From an uncultured Modestobacter sp. (GTDB lineage: Bacteria; Actinomycetota; Actinomycetes; Mycobacteriales; Geodermatophilaceae), in assembly GCF_947486615.1 (NCBI RefSeq), contig NZ_CANKUD010000005.1, positions 124,001 through 188,000 on the forward strand: a stretch of DNA of 64,000 nt, read 5' to 3'. Under the pieces are notes generated by a model. The model was not told the origin of the DNA. It did no database searches and saw only the letters and a list, made by a program, of their open reading frames with translations. The translations under genes were made by a program, and so were the position numbers. This document shows, in pieces, positions 24,976-33,765 of this stretch. The stretch's first letter is position 1. Every line of letters begins with the position of its first letter.

Positions 24976-25793
24976 ACGACCTGGACCTGCGCACCGCACT
25001 GCACCGCGACGCCGACCTGGTCGGTGAGCCCGCCCCGGACCTGCTGGATCAGCTGCGCAGGCGCCGGCAGCAGCAACACCGTCAGCGGATCGGCGTGGGC
25101 GGCGCACTGCTGGCCGTCGTGGTCATCGCGGCCGGGATCCCGCTCGGCGGCGCGCTCCTGGGTGGCGCGGAGGGCGGTCTGGCCACCGATCCGACGCCGA
25201 CCGTCAGCACGGAGGCGCCGAGCCCGTCGCCCGAGCTGCCGAGCCCCTCGCCGAGCCCATCGCCCGAGCCGTCGCCCGAGCCGACGCCCCCGTCGCCGGA
25301 GCCGGTGACCCCGGTCCCGGTGCCCGCGCCCGTGACCCCGTCGACCGAGGCCGAGGTGCCGGCCGGCGGCGCCGCTGCCGTCGTGCTGGGACCCGAGGGA
25401 CTCGGTTCGTTGCGGCTCGGCATGAGTCGGGAACAGGCGGAGACCACGGGCCTGGTCGAGCCGTTCCGGGACGAGTACCCCGGTGAGACGTGCAGCTGGC
25501 GGGCCGCACTGGCTGGTGCGCCCGCCGGGGAGGCGCTGGTCCTGCACTCCGAGAACCTCGGGGTCGCCACCATCGACGCCTACCCCGGCGTCCGGACTCC
25601 CGAGGGCGTCGGCATCGGCAGCTCGCTCGCTGCCGTGCAGGACGCCTACCCGTCCTTCCAGCTGCACGGCGAGTTCGGGCGCGGTCAGGTCGGGGTGCCC
25701 GGTAGCGACCGCGCGGTGTACCGCATCGCGTTCGTTGACGGGGCCGTCGCCGAGCTGACCCTGCAGTACTTCGACCAGGACTGCTACGAGTAG
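24972..25793 (+). CDS. Single-span membrane protein, putative anti-sigma partner of the ECF sigma factor
   Basis: This 273-residue protein has a cytoplasmic N-terminal 40 residues (LRTALHRDADLVGEPAPDLLDQLRRRRQQ), a membrane helix IGVGGALLAVVVIAAGIPLGG and a Pro/Ser/Glu linker. An extracellular domain follows with LGPEGLGSLRLGMSREQAE, a pattern seen in many actinobacterial SigE-associated proteins, and two Cys (CSWR, DCYE). No zinc-binding anti-sigma motif is seen, so the anti-sigma role rests on operon position. It starts within the sigma stop. Confidence 0.7.
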   Translation: MNDLDLRTALHRDADLVGEPAPDLLDQLRRRRQQQHRQRIGVGGALLAVVVIAAGIPLGGALLGGAEGGLATDPTPTVSTEAPSPSPELPSPSPSPSPEPSPEPTPPSPEPVTPVPVPAPVTPSTEAEVPAGGAAAVVLGPEGLGSLRLGMSREQAETTGLVEPFRDEYPGETCSWRAALAGAPAGEALVLHSENLGVATIDAYPGVRTPEGVGIGSSLAAVQDAYPSFQLHGEFGRGQVGVPGSDRAVYRIAFVDGAVAELTLQYFDQDCYE

Positions 25794-25905
25794 CCGCCTC
25801 GACGGTGGCCTCGGACCTGAGCAGCCTGGTCCAAGCGCCCACCGCGAATAAACGAGCAACTCCGTCGTGTGCTGACAACACCGCTGTGGGCGGCCGCCGC
25901 AGCGC

Positions 25906-25940
25906 AACGGCCCCGCACTCCTGGTGAGTGCGGGGCCGTT
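25906..25940. terminator. Strong 15-bp hairpin (repeat copy 2)
   Basis: The stem and flanks are the same as those at 24127-24161; over 44 bases (25900-25943 against 24121-24164) only one loop base differs. It lies about 110 bases after the membrane partner gene and immediately before a gene remnant. The intervening bases 25794-25905 carry nothing else recognisable. Confidence 0.7.
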
Positions 25941-25977
25941 CGTCTTCCTGCGCCGAGTTCGTGGATTGCAGCGCAGC

Positions 25978-26187
25978 GACGTCCAGCAGGTCGCCGACGG
26001 CGTGTTCCGCGTCGACCGGTCCACAGCTGCTGCCCGGCTTCTCCTCCCACGCCCGGACGGCGACCGTGCCGCGCTGCAGCCACTGGCGGAGCTGGACGCC
26101 GACCTGGTGCTGACCGGCCACGGCGAGCCCTGGCGGGGGGCGGTCGCTGACGCGGTGGCCGGCGCGCGGGGCCGACCGGGCTCAGCG
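25978..26187 (+). pseudogene. Remnant of a metallo-beta-lactamase-fold hydrolase
   Basis: The forward frame reads DVQQVADGVFRVDRS, resembling the first strands of an MBL-fold protein. After only about 25 residues of unrelated-looking sequence it reads LDADLVLTGHGEPWRGAVADAV, the typical C-terminal LPGHG motif and helix of MBL-fold hydrolases. The roughly 150 residues that should hold the HxHxDH site are missing. The frame has no stop before entering the opposite-strand thioesterase. This looks like an internally deleted, decayed gene. Confidence is moderate because the two matches are short. Confidence 0.5.
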
Positions 26188-26601
26188 GGGCCGCAACACC
26201 GACTTGGTGACCTGCCCGGAGGCGACCAGGACCCCCTCGACCGTCGCATCCGACCGCAGGAACGCCACCGAGCGGCCCAGTCGCAGCAGCGTGCTCGTCA
26301 GCAGCACGTCGGCGCCCGGCTGCACCGCCCGCAGCAGCGAGCTGGTCGCGTCGTGGGTCACCGCGTTCTCGCCCGGCCCCAGGTGGGGGAGCAGGTGCAC
26401 GTAGGCAGCCACGTCCAGCAGGGCCGCCACGAGCCCGCCGTGCAGCACCCCGCCGTTGTTCAGCGCCGGCTCCCGCACCGGCAGCACGAGGCCGGCGGCC
26501 GGGGCGTCCGGGTCGGCGAGTCGCAGGCCCAGCCAGGCGTGCAGCGGGACCTCGAGCACCCCGCGGACGCGCTCGGCCAGCAGGTCGTCGGAGGAGGTCA
26601 C
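26182..26601 (-). CDS. PaaI-type hotdog-fold thioesterase
   Basis: This 139-residue protein has the PaaI/YdiI-like hotdog motif: HAWLGLRLADPD, then LNNGGVLHGGLVAALLDVAA, where HGG is the central-helix signature and Asp is the catalytic candidate. LRLGRSVAFLRSDATVEG follows on the final strands. Members hydrolyse acyl-CoA thioesters. GTG 26601 is chosen because it aligns with family N termini; no ribosome site was scored. Confidence 0.8.
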   Translation of the reverse strand: MTSSDDLLAERVRGVLEVPLHAWLGLRLADPDAPAAGLVLPVREPALNNGGVLHGGLVAALLDVAAYVHLLPHLGPGENAVTHDATSSLLRAVQPGADVLLTSTLLRLGRSVAFLRSDATVEGVLVASGQVTKSVLRPR

Positions 26602-26854
26602 GCCGGCGACGGTACGACCCGCGGACCGGCGGCCGGCAGCGCGTCCGGCGTCCCGGTGCGCACATGACGATCGTGTGGAGAAGCGGCGCCCAGGTGGGTG
26701 GGCTGCCGATCGCGTGGCACCAAGGAAGGGGTCGACGTCCCCGACCGGGGGCGTCCGTGAGCTGTCCGGGAGTGGTGTGGATGTCGACGTGGTCCTCCGG
26801 TGGTGTGCCGGCGACAGGGGAGCAGGCGCGACGCCGTGACCACCGGGGCCCGCG
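26602..26854. other. Divergent intergenic region between thioesterase and penicillin-binding protein genes
   Basis: No gene is supported here. It should contain promoters in both directions. The only structure noticed is an imperfect hairpin GACGTCCCC...GGGGGCGTC near 26731-26755. Confidence 0.4.
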
Positions 26855-29635
26855 ATGAGCGCCCCTGACGAACCGCGCCGGCAGCCCTGGCTGCTGCCCA
26901 CCGCCGAGCCGGTGCCCGCTCGGCGTCGCCGTCCCGGTGGGGTGGTCGCCCGGCTGACCCTGGCGGTCGTGGTCGCCGGCGCGCTGGTGGCCGGGGTCGC
27001 CGCACCGTGGATCGGCGGCGCCGGGGTGGTCGCCGAGCGCGGCGCGGCCCTCGCCCACCCGGTGGAGACCGCCGCCGTGGACACCCGGCTGCCCGGCAAC
27101 AGCCGGGTGCTGGCCGCCGACGGCTCGCTGATCACCGAGTTCTACCGGCGCAACCGGGAGCCGCTGGCCCCCGACCAGATCGCGCCGGTGATGACCGACG
27201 CGCTGATCGCCATCGAGGACGCCCGGTTCCGCGACCACGCCGGCGTCGACTCCCGGGGCCTGCTCCGGGCCCTGGTGCGCAACCTGGCGGCCGGTGAGGT
27301 GACCGAGGGCGGGTCGACGATCACCCAGCAGTTGGTCAAGCAGCTGCGGCTGCAGACGGCCGGGAACGCCAGCGGCCGCGAGGCCGCCACCGCCGACACG
27401 GTCGGCCGCAAGCTCCGCGAGGCGCAGATCGCCCTGGCCGTCGAGGAGCAGTACAGCAAGGACGAGATCCTCACCCGCTACCTCAACACCGTCTACTTCG
27501 GGAACGGCGCCTACGGGGTCTCGGCCGCTGCCCGCCGCTACTTCGGCACCACCGCCGACCAGCTCACCGCGGCCCAGGCCGCGGTGCTCGCCGGCGTCGT
27601 CCGCAGCCCCGCGTACTACGACCCGGTCACCGAGCCCGAGCACGCCCTCGCCCGCCGGGACCTGGTGCTCACCCGGATGGCCGAGGTGGGGCTGCTCGAC
27701 CCGGCCGCCGCCGAGGCCGCCCGCGCCGAGCCCCTGGGCGTCGTCGACGGCGGCAGCCCGCCGAACGGGTGCACCGAGGCCACCATGGGCGGCTTCTTCT
27801 GCGGGCACCTGCTGCAGGTGCTGGCCGAGCAGTACGGCCTCACCCGGGAGGAGCTGCAGGACGGCGGGCTGACCGTGCAGACCACCCTCGACCCGGCCGT
27901 GCAGCGGGCCGGGGACGCCGCCGTCGTGCAGACCCTCGCCCTGGACGACCCCCGGGCCGCCGTCTACGTCAACGTGCAGCCGGGCACCGGTCGGGTGCTC
28001 GCCATGTCGGTGAACCGGACCTACGGCCTGAGCGAGACCGATCCGGCCCAGACCACCGTCGACCTCCCCGCGGTGGCCGGCCAGGGCGCCGGCTCGACCT
28101 ACAAGGTCTTCACCGCGGCCGCCGCGCTGGAGCGGGGCTTCGGGCTGGACCTGGAGCTGCGCACCTCCGACCCCTACGTCTCGACCGTGTACCGCGACGG
28201 CGACGGCCCCTACGACGTGCAGAACGCCGGCCGGTACCCCCGCCGGCTGGACATGGAGGAGGCGCTCTACCGCTCCTCCAACACCTACTTCCTGGCGCTG
28301 GAGGACGCACTGGGCAGCGTCGAGGGCCCGGTGCGCATCGCCCAGCGGATGGGCCTGACCAGCCTGGACCCCGTCGCCGACCAGGTGGTCGCGGAGAACC
28401 GGGGGTCGTTCACCTTCGGGGCCGAGGCGACCAGCCCGCTCGCGCTGGCCAACGCCTACGCGACGCTGGCGGCGCAGGGCACGCACTGTGAGCCGCGGCT
28501 GGTCGAGGCCGTGCTGGACCGGTCCGGGCAGCCGCTGGCCGGCCCCGACGGGCAGCCGCTCGTCGGCGGGCCGCAGTGCACCCCGGAGGTGATCGCCCCG
28601 GGCATCGCCACGACGCTGACCCAGGCCCTGCGCAAGGACGTCGAGCCCGGCAACCCCGGCCGGACCGGCCGCCGCGCGTACGTGCCCGGCCACCAGATCG
28701 CCGGCAAGACCGGCACCACGCAGGACAACTACTCGGTCACCTTCGTCGGCTACACGCCGGAGTTCGCGGCGAGCGTGATGGTCTACAACCCGGTGCGCAA
28801 CCAGGACGTCGGCGGGTTCGGCGGCGGCAAGGCCGCCACCGTCTGGCACGACGCGATGGCGCCGGTGCTCGACGGCCGGCCCACGGCGGCCTTCCCGCCG
28901 GCCGACGCCCGCTACCTGGACGGCACCGGCAGCACCGTGCCCCGCGGCTGCGTCGGTGCCCGGCTGGACCGCTGCCGGACCCTGCTGGCCGACGCCGGCC
29001 TGCAGGTCGAGCGGACGACGGTGGACGGCGACCTGCCGGCCGGCCGGGTCATCGGCCTGTCCCCGTCGAGCGGGACGACGGTCCCCGAGGGGCACGCCGT
29101 GCGGGTCCTGGTCAGCAACGGGTCGGACTGGACCCCGCCTCCGCCGCCGCCGCCCCGCACCCCGGAGCCGACCCCCGAGCCGTCGCCGGAACCGAGCCCG
29201 GAGCCGCAGCCGTCGCCGACCCCGGAACCGAGCCCGGAGCCCACCCCGGCCCCGGAGCCCACGCCGACTCCCCAGCCGTCACCGACTCCCGAGCCCTCGC
29301 CGGAGCCCGAGCCGACCCCGGAGCCCGAGCCGACCCCGGAGCCCGAGCCGACCCCGGAGCCCCAGCCGACGCCGGAACCTCAGCCGGAGCCGTCGCCCGA
29401 TCCGATCCCGGAGCCCAGCCCGGAGCCGCCCCCCGCGCCCGAGCCGACCCCCGAGCCCTCGCCGGAGCCGCAGCCCGAGCCGGCTCCCGTGCCCGTGCCC
29501 AGCCCGGATCCGGAGCCCATCCCCGCGCCGGAGCCGGCTCCCGAGCCGTCGCCGGAGCCCAGCCCGGAGCCGGCCCCTGAGCCCGCGCCGCAGCCGACCC
29601 CCGATCCGGCCCCCGCGCCGACCCCGGAGCCGTAG
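26855..29635 (+). CDS. Bifunctional class A penicillin-binding protein with PASTA domain and Pro/Glu-rich tail
   Basis: This 926-residue enzyme polymerises glycan strands and crosslinks peptidoglycan outside the membrane. A membrane anchor lies at about 30-52. The GT51 domain has [11 protein letters not shown] (catalytic Glu121), [12 protein letters not shown] and [20 protein letters not shown]. The transpeptidase domain has the Ser414-Thr-Tyr-Lys417 motif, Ser474-Ser-Asn476 and Lys618-Thr-Gly620. A PASTA-like segment spans about 680-752 ([17 protein letters not shown]). The last 170 residues are Pro-Glu-Pro repeats, probably a flexible wall-spanning tail. It is monocistronic and convergent with the USP gene. 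Confidence 0.92.
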   Translation: MSAPDEPRRQPWLLPTAEPVPARRRRPGGVVARLTLAVVVAGALVAGVAAPWIGGAGVVAERGAALAHPVETAAVDTRLPGNSRVLAADGSLITEFYRRNREPLAPDQIAPVMTDALIAIEDARFRDHAGVDSRGLLRALVRNLAAGEVTEGGSTITQQLVKQLRLQTAGNASGREAATADTVGRKLREAQIALAVEEQYSKDEILTRYLNTVYFGNGAYGVSAAARRYFGTTADQLTAAQAAVLAGVVRSPAYYDPVTEPEHALARRDLVLTRMAEVGLLDPAAAEAARAEPLGVVDGGSPPNGCTEATMGGFFCGHLLQVLAEQYGLTREELQDGGLTVQTTLDPAVQRAGDAAVVQTLALDDPRAAVYVNVQPGTGRVLAMSVNRTYGLSETDPAQTTVDLPAVAGQGAGSTYKVFTAAAALERGFGLDLELRTSDPYVSTVYRDGDGPYDVQNAGRYPRRLDMEEALYRSSNTYFLALEDALGSVEGPVRIAQRMGLTSLDPVADQVVAENRGSFTFGAEATSPLALANAYATLAAQGTHCEPRLVEAVLDRSGQPLAGPDGQPLVGGPQCTPEVIAPGIATTLTQALRKDVEPGNPGRTGRRAYVPGHQIAGKTGTTQDNYSVTFVGYTPEFAASVMVYNPVRNQDVGGFGGGKAATVWHDAMAPVLDGRPTAAFPPADARYLDGTGSTVPRGCVGARLDRCRTLLADAGLQVERTTVDGDLPAGRVIGLSPSSGTTVPEGHAVRVLVSNGSDWTPPPPPPPRTPEPTPEPSPEPSPEPQPSPTPEPSPEPTPAPEPTPTPQPSPTPEPSPEPEPTPEPEPTPEPEPTPEPQPTPEPQPEPSPDPIPEPSPEPPPAPEPTPEPSPEPQPEPAPVPVPSPDPEPIPAPEPAPEPSPEPSPEPAPEPAPQPTPDPAPAPTPEP

Positions 29636-29928
29636 TCCCGGACGAGGACCGAGCCGAGGACCCGCGGCCGGGCCGAGCAGAGAGCCCGGCACGGAGCCGA
29701 GGGAGAGGTCCGGTCCGGGGCCGGGGCGGGCGCCCGGGACGGAGCGTCACCCGAGTCGCGGCCGGCCCCGCCTCGACCAGCCGAGCGGAGGCGTGCCGGG
29801 GGAGTGTGGCGGGCGGGGGGCCGGTCCTGACGGTCTGGCCGCGTTGGTCGGTCTCTCCAGCGGTGGAGAGCCACTCGTACCGGCTTCCCCCGCCCGGCCT
29901 TCACTGTGACCCAGGCCACAGCATGCCG
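29636..29928. other. Convergent intergenic region with a weak hairpin
   Basis: The sequence immediately after the penicillin-binding protein stop continues the purine-rich character of its repeat tail, as if the tail once extended further. A 7-bp hairpin GCCGGGC/GCCCGGC at 29667-29690 may terminate transcription. No gene is supported in these 293 bases. Confidence 0.4.
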
Positions 29929-30840
29929 TCAAGGGGACGTCGGCGAGCCCCCGGCGCCACGCGGGACGACCAGCACCGGCACGGTCGTCGCGCGCAGGAT
30001 CTTCGTCGCGGTCGACCCGACGAACACCCGGGTCAGCGGCCCGATCCGGGAGGAGCCGACCACCAGCACGTCGCCCGGCTCCCAGGGGACGGCGGCGATC
30101 GCCCCCGCCCAGCCGGCGCCGCGGGCCAGCAGCGTCTCCGGTGCCGCACCCGGACCGGGCCAGCCGGCCACCACCTCGTCCAGCGAGCCCTGCACCTGCG
30201 CGGCCCACTCCTCGCTGACCACCTGCTCCATCCGGAGGCCGGTCTCCGAGGGCAGCATCGCCGCCCGCTCCGGCACGAAGGTGACCAGCCGGATCGGCAC
30301 CCCCCATCGGTCGGCGAAGCCGCGGGCCGCGGCCAGCGCCTCCCGGGAGCGCGCGGTGCCCGCCCAGGCGCAGGTCAGCCGCCGGGGAGCCGCCGGCGCC
30401 GCCCACTCGCGGGGCGCCAGGGCCAGCGGCACCGGCGAGCTGTGCAGCAGTCGCTCGGCGACCGAACCGGCGGCGAACCGGCCGGCCGGGGCCTCGGCGG
30501 CGGCACCGAGCACCAGCAGTCGGGCGCGGTACCGGCCGGCGGCCTCCACCAGCCCGGAGGGCACCGAGGACGCCGGGACCACAGCGGCGCGGACGTCGTC
30601 GACCCCGGCCGCGCGCAGCCCGGTGAGCGCCTCGGCCTGGCGGGTGGCGGTCAGCGCGGCCCGCCACTGCCGGTACTCCCGGTCGACCCGGGAGGCGATC
30701 GAGCCCCCGTCGTCCGGGGGCACCACGGTGGCGACCACCACCGGCGACCGCTCGGCGCCGGCCAGCCCCGCCGCCAGCCGGAGGGCGGCGTCGTCCCCGC
30801 CGCCGTGCTCGGCGGCCTCCCAGCCCAGCAGGACGGTCAT
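29929..30840 (-). CDS. Universal stress protein, tandem USP domains
   Basis: This 303-residue protein contains two UspA-like domains. Domain 1 starts MTVLLGWEAAEHGGGDDAALRLAAGLAGA and ends RFAAGSVAERLLHSSPVPLALAP. Domain 2 starts RLTCAWAGTARSREALAAARGFADRWG and ends LVVGSSRIGPLTRVFVGSTATKILR, followed by VPVLVVPRG, with the Gly-rich phosphate-binding loop of ATP-type USPs. Tandem USPs of this length are common in actinobacteria and respond to dormancy or stress. ATG 30840 begins directly with the first strand. Confidence 0.9.
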   Translation of the reverse strand: MTVLLGWEAAEHGGGDDAALRLAAGLAGAERSPVVVATVVPPDDGGSIASRVDREYRQWRAALTATRQAEALTGLRAAGVDDVRAAVVPASSVPSGLVEAAGRYRARLLVLGAAAEAPAGRFAAGSVAERLLHSSPVPLALAPREWAAPAAPRRLTCAWAGTARSREALAAARGFADRWGVPIRLVTFVPERAAMLPSETGLRMEQVVSEEWAAQVQGSLDEVVAGWPGPGAAPETLLARGAGWAGAIAAVPWEPGDVLVVGSSRIGPLTRVFVGSTATKILRATTVPVLVVPRGAGGSPTSP

Positions 30841-30978
30841 CGGCCCCTCGTCGGCAGCGTGGCCGGCTCGCGCCGGAACAGCTGTTGTCGCGCGGACGGG
30901 GCGCTCACTCCGATGACCTCCTCGGCGGCTGGGTCCGCACAGCCTCCCGCCGCGCCACCGAGATGGCCATTCTGGGGG

Positions 30979-32265
30979 TCAGGGACGGCGGCGCAGGACC
31001 TCGCGGGTGAGCTGGTCGACCGCGGTGTGCCCGGTGAGGCCGAGGGTGAGGTCGAACTCGCCGAGCACGTCCTCGACCACCTGCCGGACGCCGTCCTCGC
31101 CGGCTACGCCCAGCCCCCAGGCGTACGGCCGGCCCAGCAGGACGGCGCGGGCGCCCAGGGCCACCGCGACCAGCACGTCGGCGCCGCTGCGCACCCCGCT
31201 GTCGAACAGCACCGGCACCCGGTCGGCGACGGCGTCCACCACGTCGGGCAGCGCGTCCAGGGCGGCGATCGAGCGGTCGACCTGCCGCCCGCCGTGGGTG
31301 CTGACCACCAGCCCGTCGACGCCCTCGTCGACCGCGCGCCGGGCGTCGTCGGGGTGCAGCACGCCCTTGAGCACGATCGGCAGCCGGGTGCGCTCGCGCA
31401 GCCAGGCCAGGTCGGCCCAGGTGATCGAGGGCCGGGAGTAGATGGACAGGAAGGTCTCGACGGCGGCGCGGGGGAGCGGTGAGCGCAGGTTCTCCACCAG
31501 CGGGCCGGGCCAGGCGCGGGCCATCCCCACCAGCGCCCGGACGGCGGCGAGGTTCGGCCGCGGCTGGGGGTCGCGGGGTGCCCCGGTCGTCGCCGCCCGC
31601 TCCTCGACCAGCCGGCGGAACACCGGGTCGGAGGTGTACTGCGCGATGCCCTTGCCCAGCGCGAACGGCAGGTGGCCCAGGTCCAGGTCGCGGGGGCGCC
31701 AGCCGAGCATCGTGGTGTCCAGCGTGACGACGACGGCGTCGCAGCCGCTGGCCTCGGCCCGGCCCAGCAGGCTCTCCAGCAGCTCGTCGGAGGTCGACCA
31801 GTACAGCTGCATCCACCGCGGGGCGTCGCCCATCGCGGCGGCGGTGGTCTCCATCGGCACCGACGCCTGGTTGGAGAAGACCATCGGCACCCCGACCGCC
31901 GCGGCCGCGCGCGCGACGGCGAGGTCGGCCTCGGGGTGCACCAGCTCGAGTGCGCCCACCGGCCCGAGCAGCACCGGGGCGGGCAGTCGCCGTCCGAACA
32001 GCTCGACCGAGGTGTCCCGGGCACTCACGTCCCGCAGCACCCGGGGCACCACCGACCAGTGGTCGAACGCCGTCCGGTCGGCCCGCTGGGTGGCCTCGTC
32101 GCCGGCACCGCCGGCGACGTAGCCGTAGGCGCGCGCGTCCAGCCGGCGCCTCGCCTCGCGAGCCAGTGCGCGGTAGACGGTGGGCACCCGCGGGTGCCTG
32201 CCGTAGACGCCCGCGCGGTAGACCGCGTCCTGCCGTCGCCGCCCGGTCCCTGCCGCTGAGCTCAT
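30979..32265 (-). CDS. FMN-dependent alpha-hydroxy-acid oxidase/dehydrogenase (lactate 2-monooxygenase-like)
   Basis: This 428-residue protein belongs to the glycolate oxidase/L-lactate dehydrogenase family. Landmarks are AYGYVAGGAGDEAT and VPRVLRDVSARDTSVELFGR, then LLGPVGALELVHPEADLAVA, WMQLYWSTSDE, LPIVLKGVLHPDDARRA and the catalytic STHGGRQVDRS with His base and substrate-binding Arg. PVLFDSGVRSGADVLVAVALGARAVLLGRPYAWGL is the FMN phosphate site. The length and DLDLGHLPFALGKGIAQYTSDPVF insert fit lactate 2-monooxygenase-like members. ATG 32265 is divergent from the Nramp-like gene, 68 bases away. Confidence 0.85.
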   Translation of the reverse strand: MSSAAGTGRRRQDAVYRAGVYGRHPRVPTVYRALAREARRRLDARAYGYVAGGAGDEATQRADRTAFDHWSVVPRVLRDVSARDTSVELFGRRLPAPVLLGPVGALELVHPEADLAVARAAAAVGVPMVFSNQASVPMETTAAAMGDAPRWMQLYWSTSDELLESLLGRAEASGCDAVVVTLDTTMLGWRPRDLDLGHLPFALGKGIAQYTSDPVFRRLVEERAATTGAPRDPQPRPNLAAVRALVGMARAWPGPLVENLRSPLPRAAVETFLSIYSRPSITWADLAWLRERTRLPIVLKGVLHPDDARRAVDEGVDGLVVSTHGGRQVDRSIAALDALPDVVDAVADRVPVLFDSGVRSGADVLVAVALGARAVLLGRPYAWGLGVAGEDGVRQVVEDVLGEFDLTLGLTGHTAVDQLTREVLRRRP

Positions 32266-32333
32266 CGGGCCACCGTAGTGACCTGGCTCTCCCCGTACGC
32301 TCCCTGGACCGCCGAGCAAGGGGAGCAGTCACC

Positions 32334-33611
32334 GTGGACGACCCGCAGACCCAGCACGTCGACCCGGCGCCGGACGCCGGACCGCAGCCCACCCGGAAGT
32401 GGCGGCTGGTCGGCCCGGGCATCGTGGTGGCCGCGACCGGCGTGGGCGCCGGTGACCTGGTGGCGACCCTGATCGCCGGGTCCGAGTACGGCTACGCGCT
32501 GATGTGGGCCGTCGTCCTCGGCGTGGTCGTCAAGATCGCACTGGCCGAGGCGGTCGGCCGCTGGCACCTGGCCACCGGCTCGACGATCTTCGCCGGCTGG
32601 CGCTCCCTGGGGGTGTGGACGTCGGTCTACTTCGCCGTCTACGTCGCCATCTGGGGCTTCGTCTACGGCGCCACGGCCATGACGTCGGCCGCCCTGCCGC
32701 TGGCCGCGCTGTTCCCGGCGCTGCCCATCTGGGCCTGGGGCATCCTCTGCGGCCTGGCCGGGCTGACCTTCGTCTGGTTCGGCAACTACGCGGTGTTCGA
32801 GAAGGCGATGACGGCGCTGATCGGCGTCATGTTCGTCATCGTCGTGGGCCTGGCCGTGCTGGTCACGCCTGACCTGGGCGAGGTGGTCAGCGGGCTGGTG
32901 CCGCGGCTGCCCGAGGGGTCGGCGGTCTACACCCTCGGCCTGGTCGGCGGGGTCGGCGGCACGATCACCATGGCCGCCTACGGCTACTGGGTGAACGCCA
33001 AGGGCTGGCGGGACGCCTCCTGGATGCGGGTCATGCGGCTGGACAACCGGGTCGCCTACCTCACCACCGGGGTCTTCGTCGTCGCCATGCTGATCGTCGG
33101 CGCCGAGCTGCTCTACGCCAGCAGCATCGCGCTGGAGAGCGGCGACCGCGGGCTGCTCGACCTGGACGAGGTGCTCCGCGACCGGTTCGGCCCGGTCGTC
33201 GCCACGCTCTTCCTGGTCGGCTTCTTCGCCACCTCCTTCTCCTCGCTGCTCGGCGTCTGGCAGGGGGTGAGCCTGCTGTTCGCCGACTTCGTCCGGAACC
33301 GCCGGAAGGCCGAGGGGCAGCTCACCGGCGCGGTCGAGCGCAGCTGGCCCTACCGCGGCTACCTGCTGTGGCTCACCTTCCCGCCGATGGCGCTGCTGTT
33401 CCTCGGCCGGCCGTTCGCGCTGGTCGTCGCCTACGGCGCCTTCGGCGCGTTCTTCATGCCGTTCCTGGCCGGCACGCTGCTCTACCTGCTCAACGGACGG
33501 CGCACGCCGCGGGAGTGGCGCAGCGGCTGGCTGTCGAACACCCTGCTGGCCGGCGCGGCCGCCCTCTTCGTCGTGCTCTGCGTCAACGAGCTGGCCGGGC
33601 TGATCGGCTGA
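32334..33611 (+). CDS. Nramp-like transporter lacking canonical metal-site motifs
   Basis: This 425-residue protein has about 11 membrane helices and the overall Nramp layout. It starts at GTG 32334 behind AGGGGAG. Helix 1 reads VVAATGVGAGDLVATLIAGSEYG where classical Nramp proteins have DPGN. Helix 6 reads VGGVGGTITMAAYGYWVNAKGW where they have MPHN. Helices with FFATSFSSLLGVWQGVSLLFADF and YGAFGAFFMPFLAGTLLYLLN are consistent with the family. The altered motifs suggest a substrate other than Mn2+/Fe2+, possibly another cation. It is divergent from the hydroxyacid oxidase gene. Confidence 0.8.
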   Translation: MDDPQTQHVDPAPDAGPQPTRKWRLVGPGIVVAATGVGAGDLVATLIAGSEYGYALMWAVVLGVVVKIALAEAVGRWHLATGSTIFAGWRSLGVWTSVYFAVYVAIWGFVYGATAMTSAALPLAALFPALPIWAWGILCGLAGLTFVWFGNYAVFEKAMTALIGVMFVIVVGLAVLVTPDLGEVVSGLVPRLPEGSAVYTLGLVGGVGGTITMAAYGYWVNAKGWRDASWMRVMRLDNRVAYLTTGVFVVAMLIVGAELLYASSIALESGDRGLLDLDEVLRDRFGPVVATLFLVGFFATSFSSLLGVWQGVSLLFADFVRNRRKAEGQLTGAVERSWPYRGYLLWLTFPPMALLFLGRPFALVVAYGAFGAFFMPFLAGTLLYLLNGRRTPREWRSGWLSNTLLAGAAALFVVLCVNELAGLIG

Positions 33612-33765
33612 CCTGGGCGACGCGCCCATTGCGACACGCCAGCGACACGGAAGTGACGGGTGTGACGGAGCAGCAAGTCCCCGGCCGGGGCGGGCATGGT
33701 GGGTGCAGATCCTGGGCAGGGACGTCCGGACGCCGTCCACCGGGTGGACGAGAACGGGGGAACGC

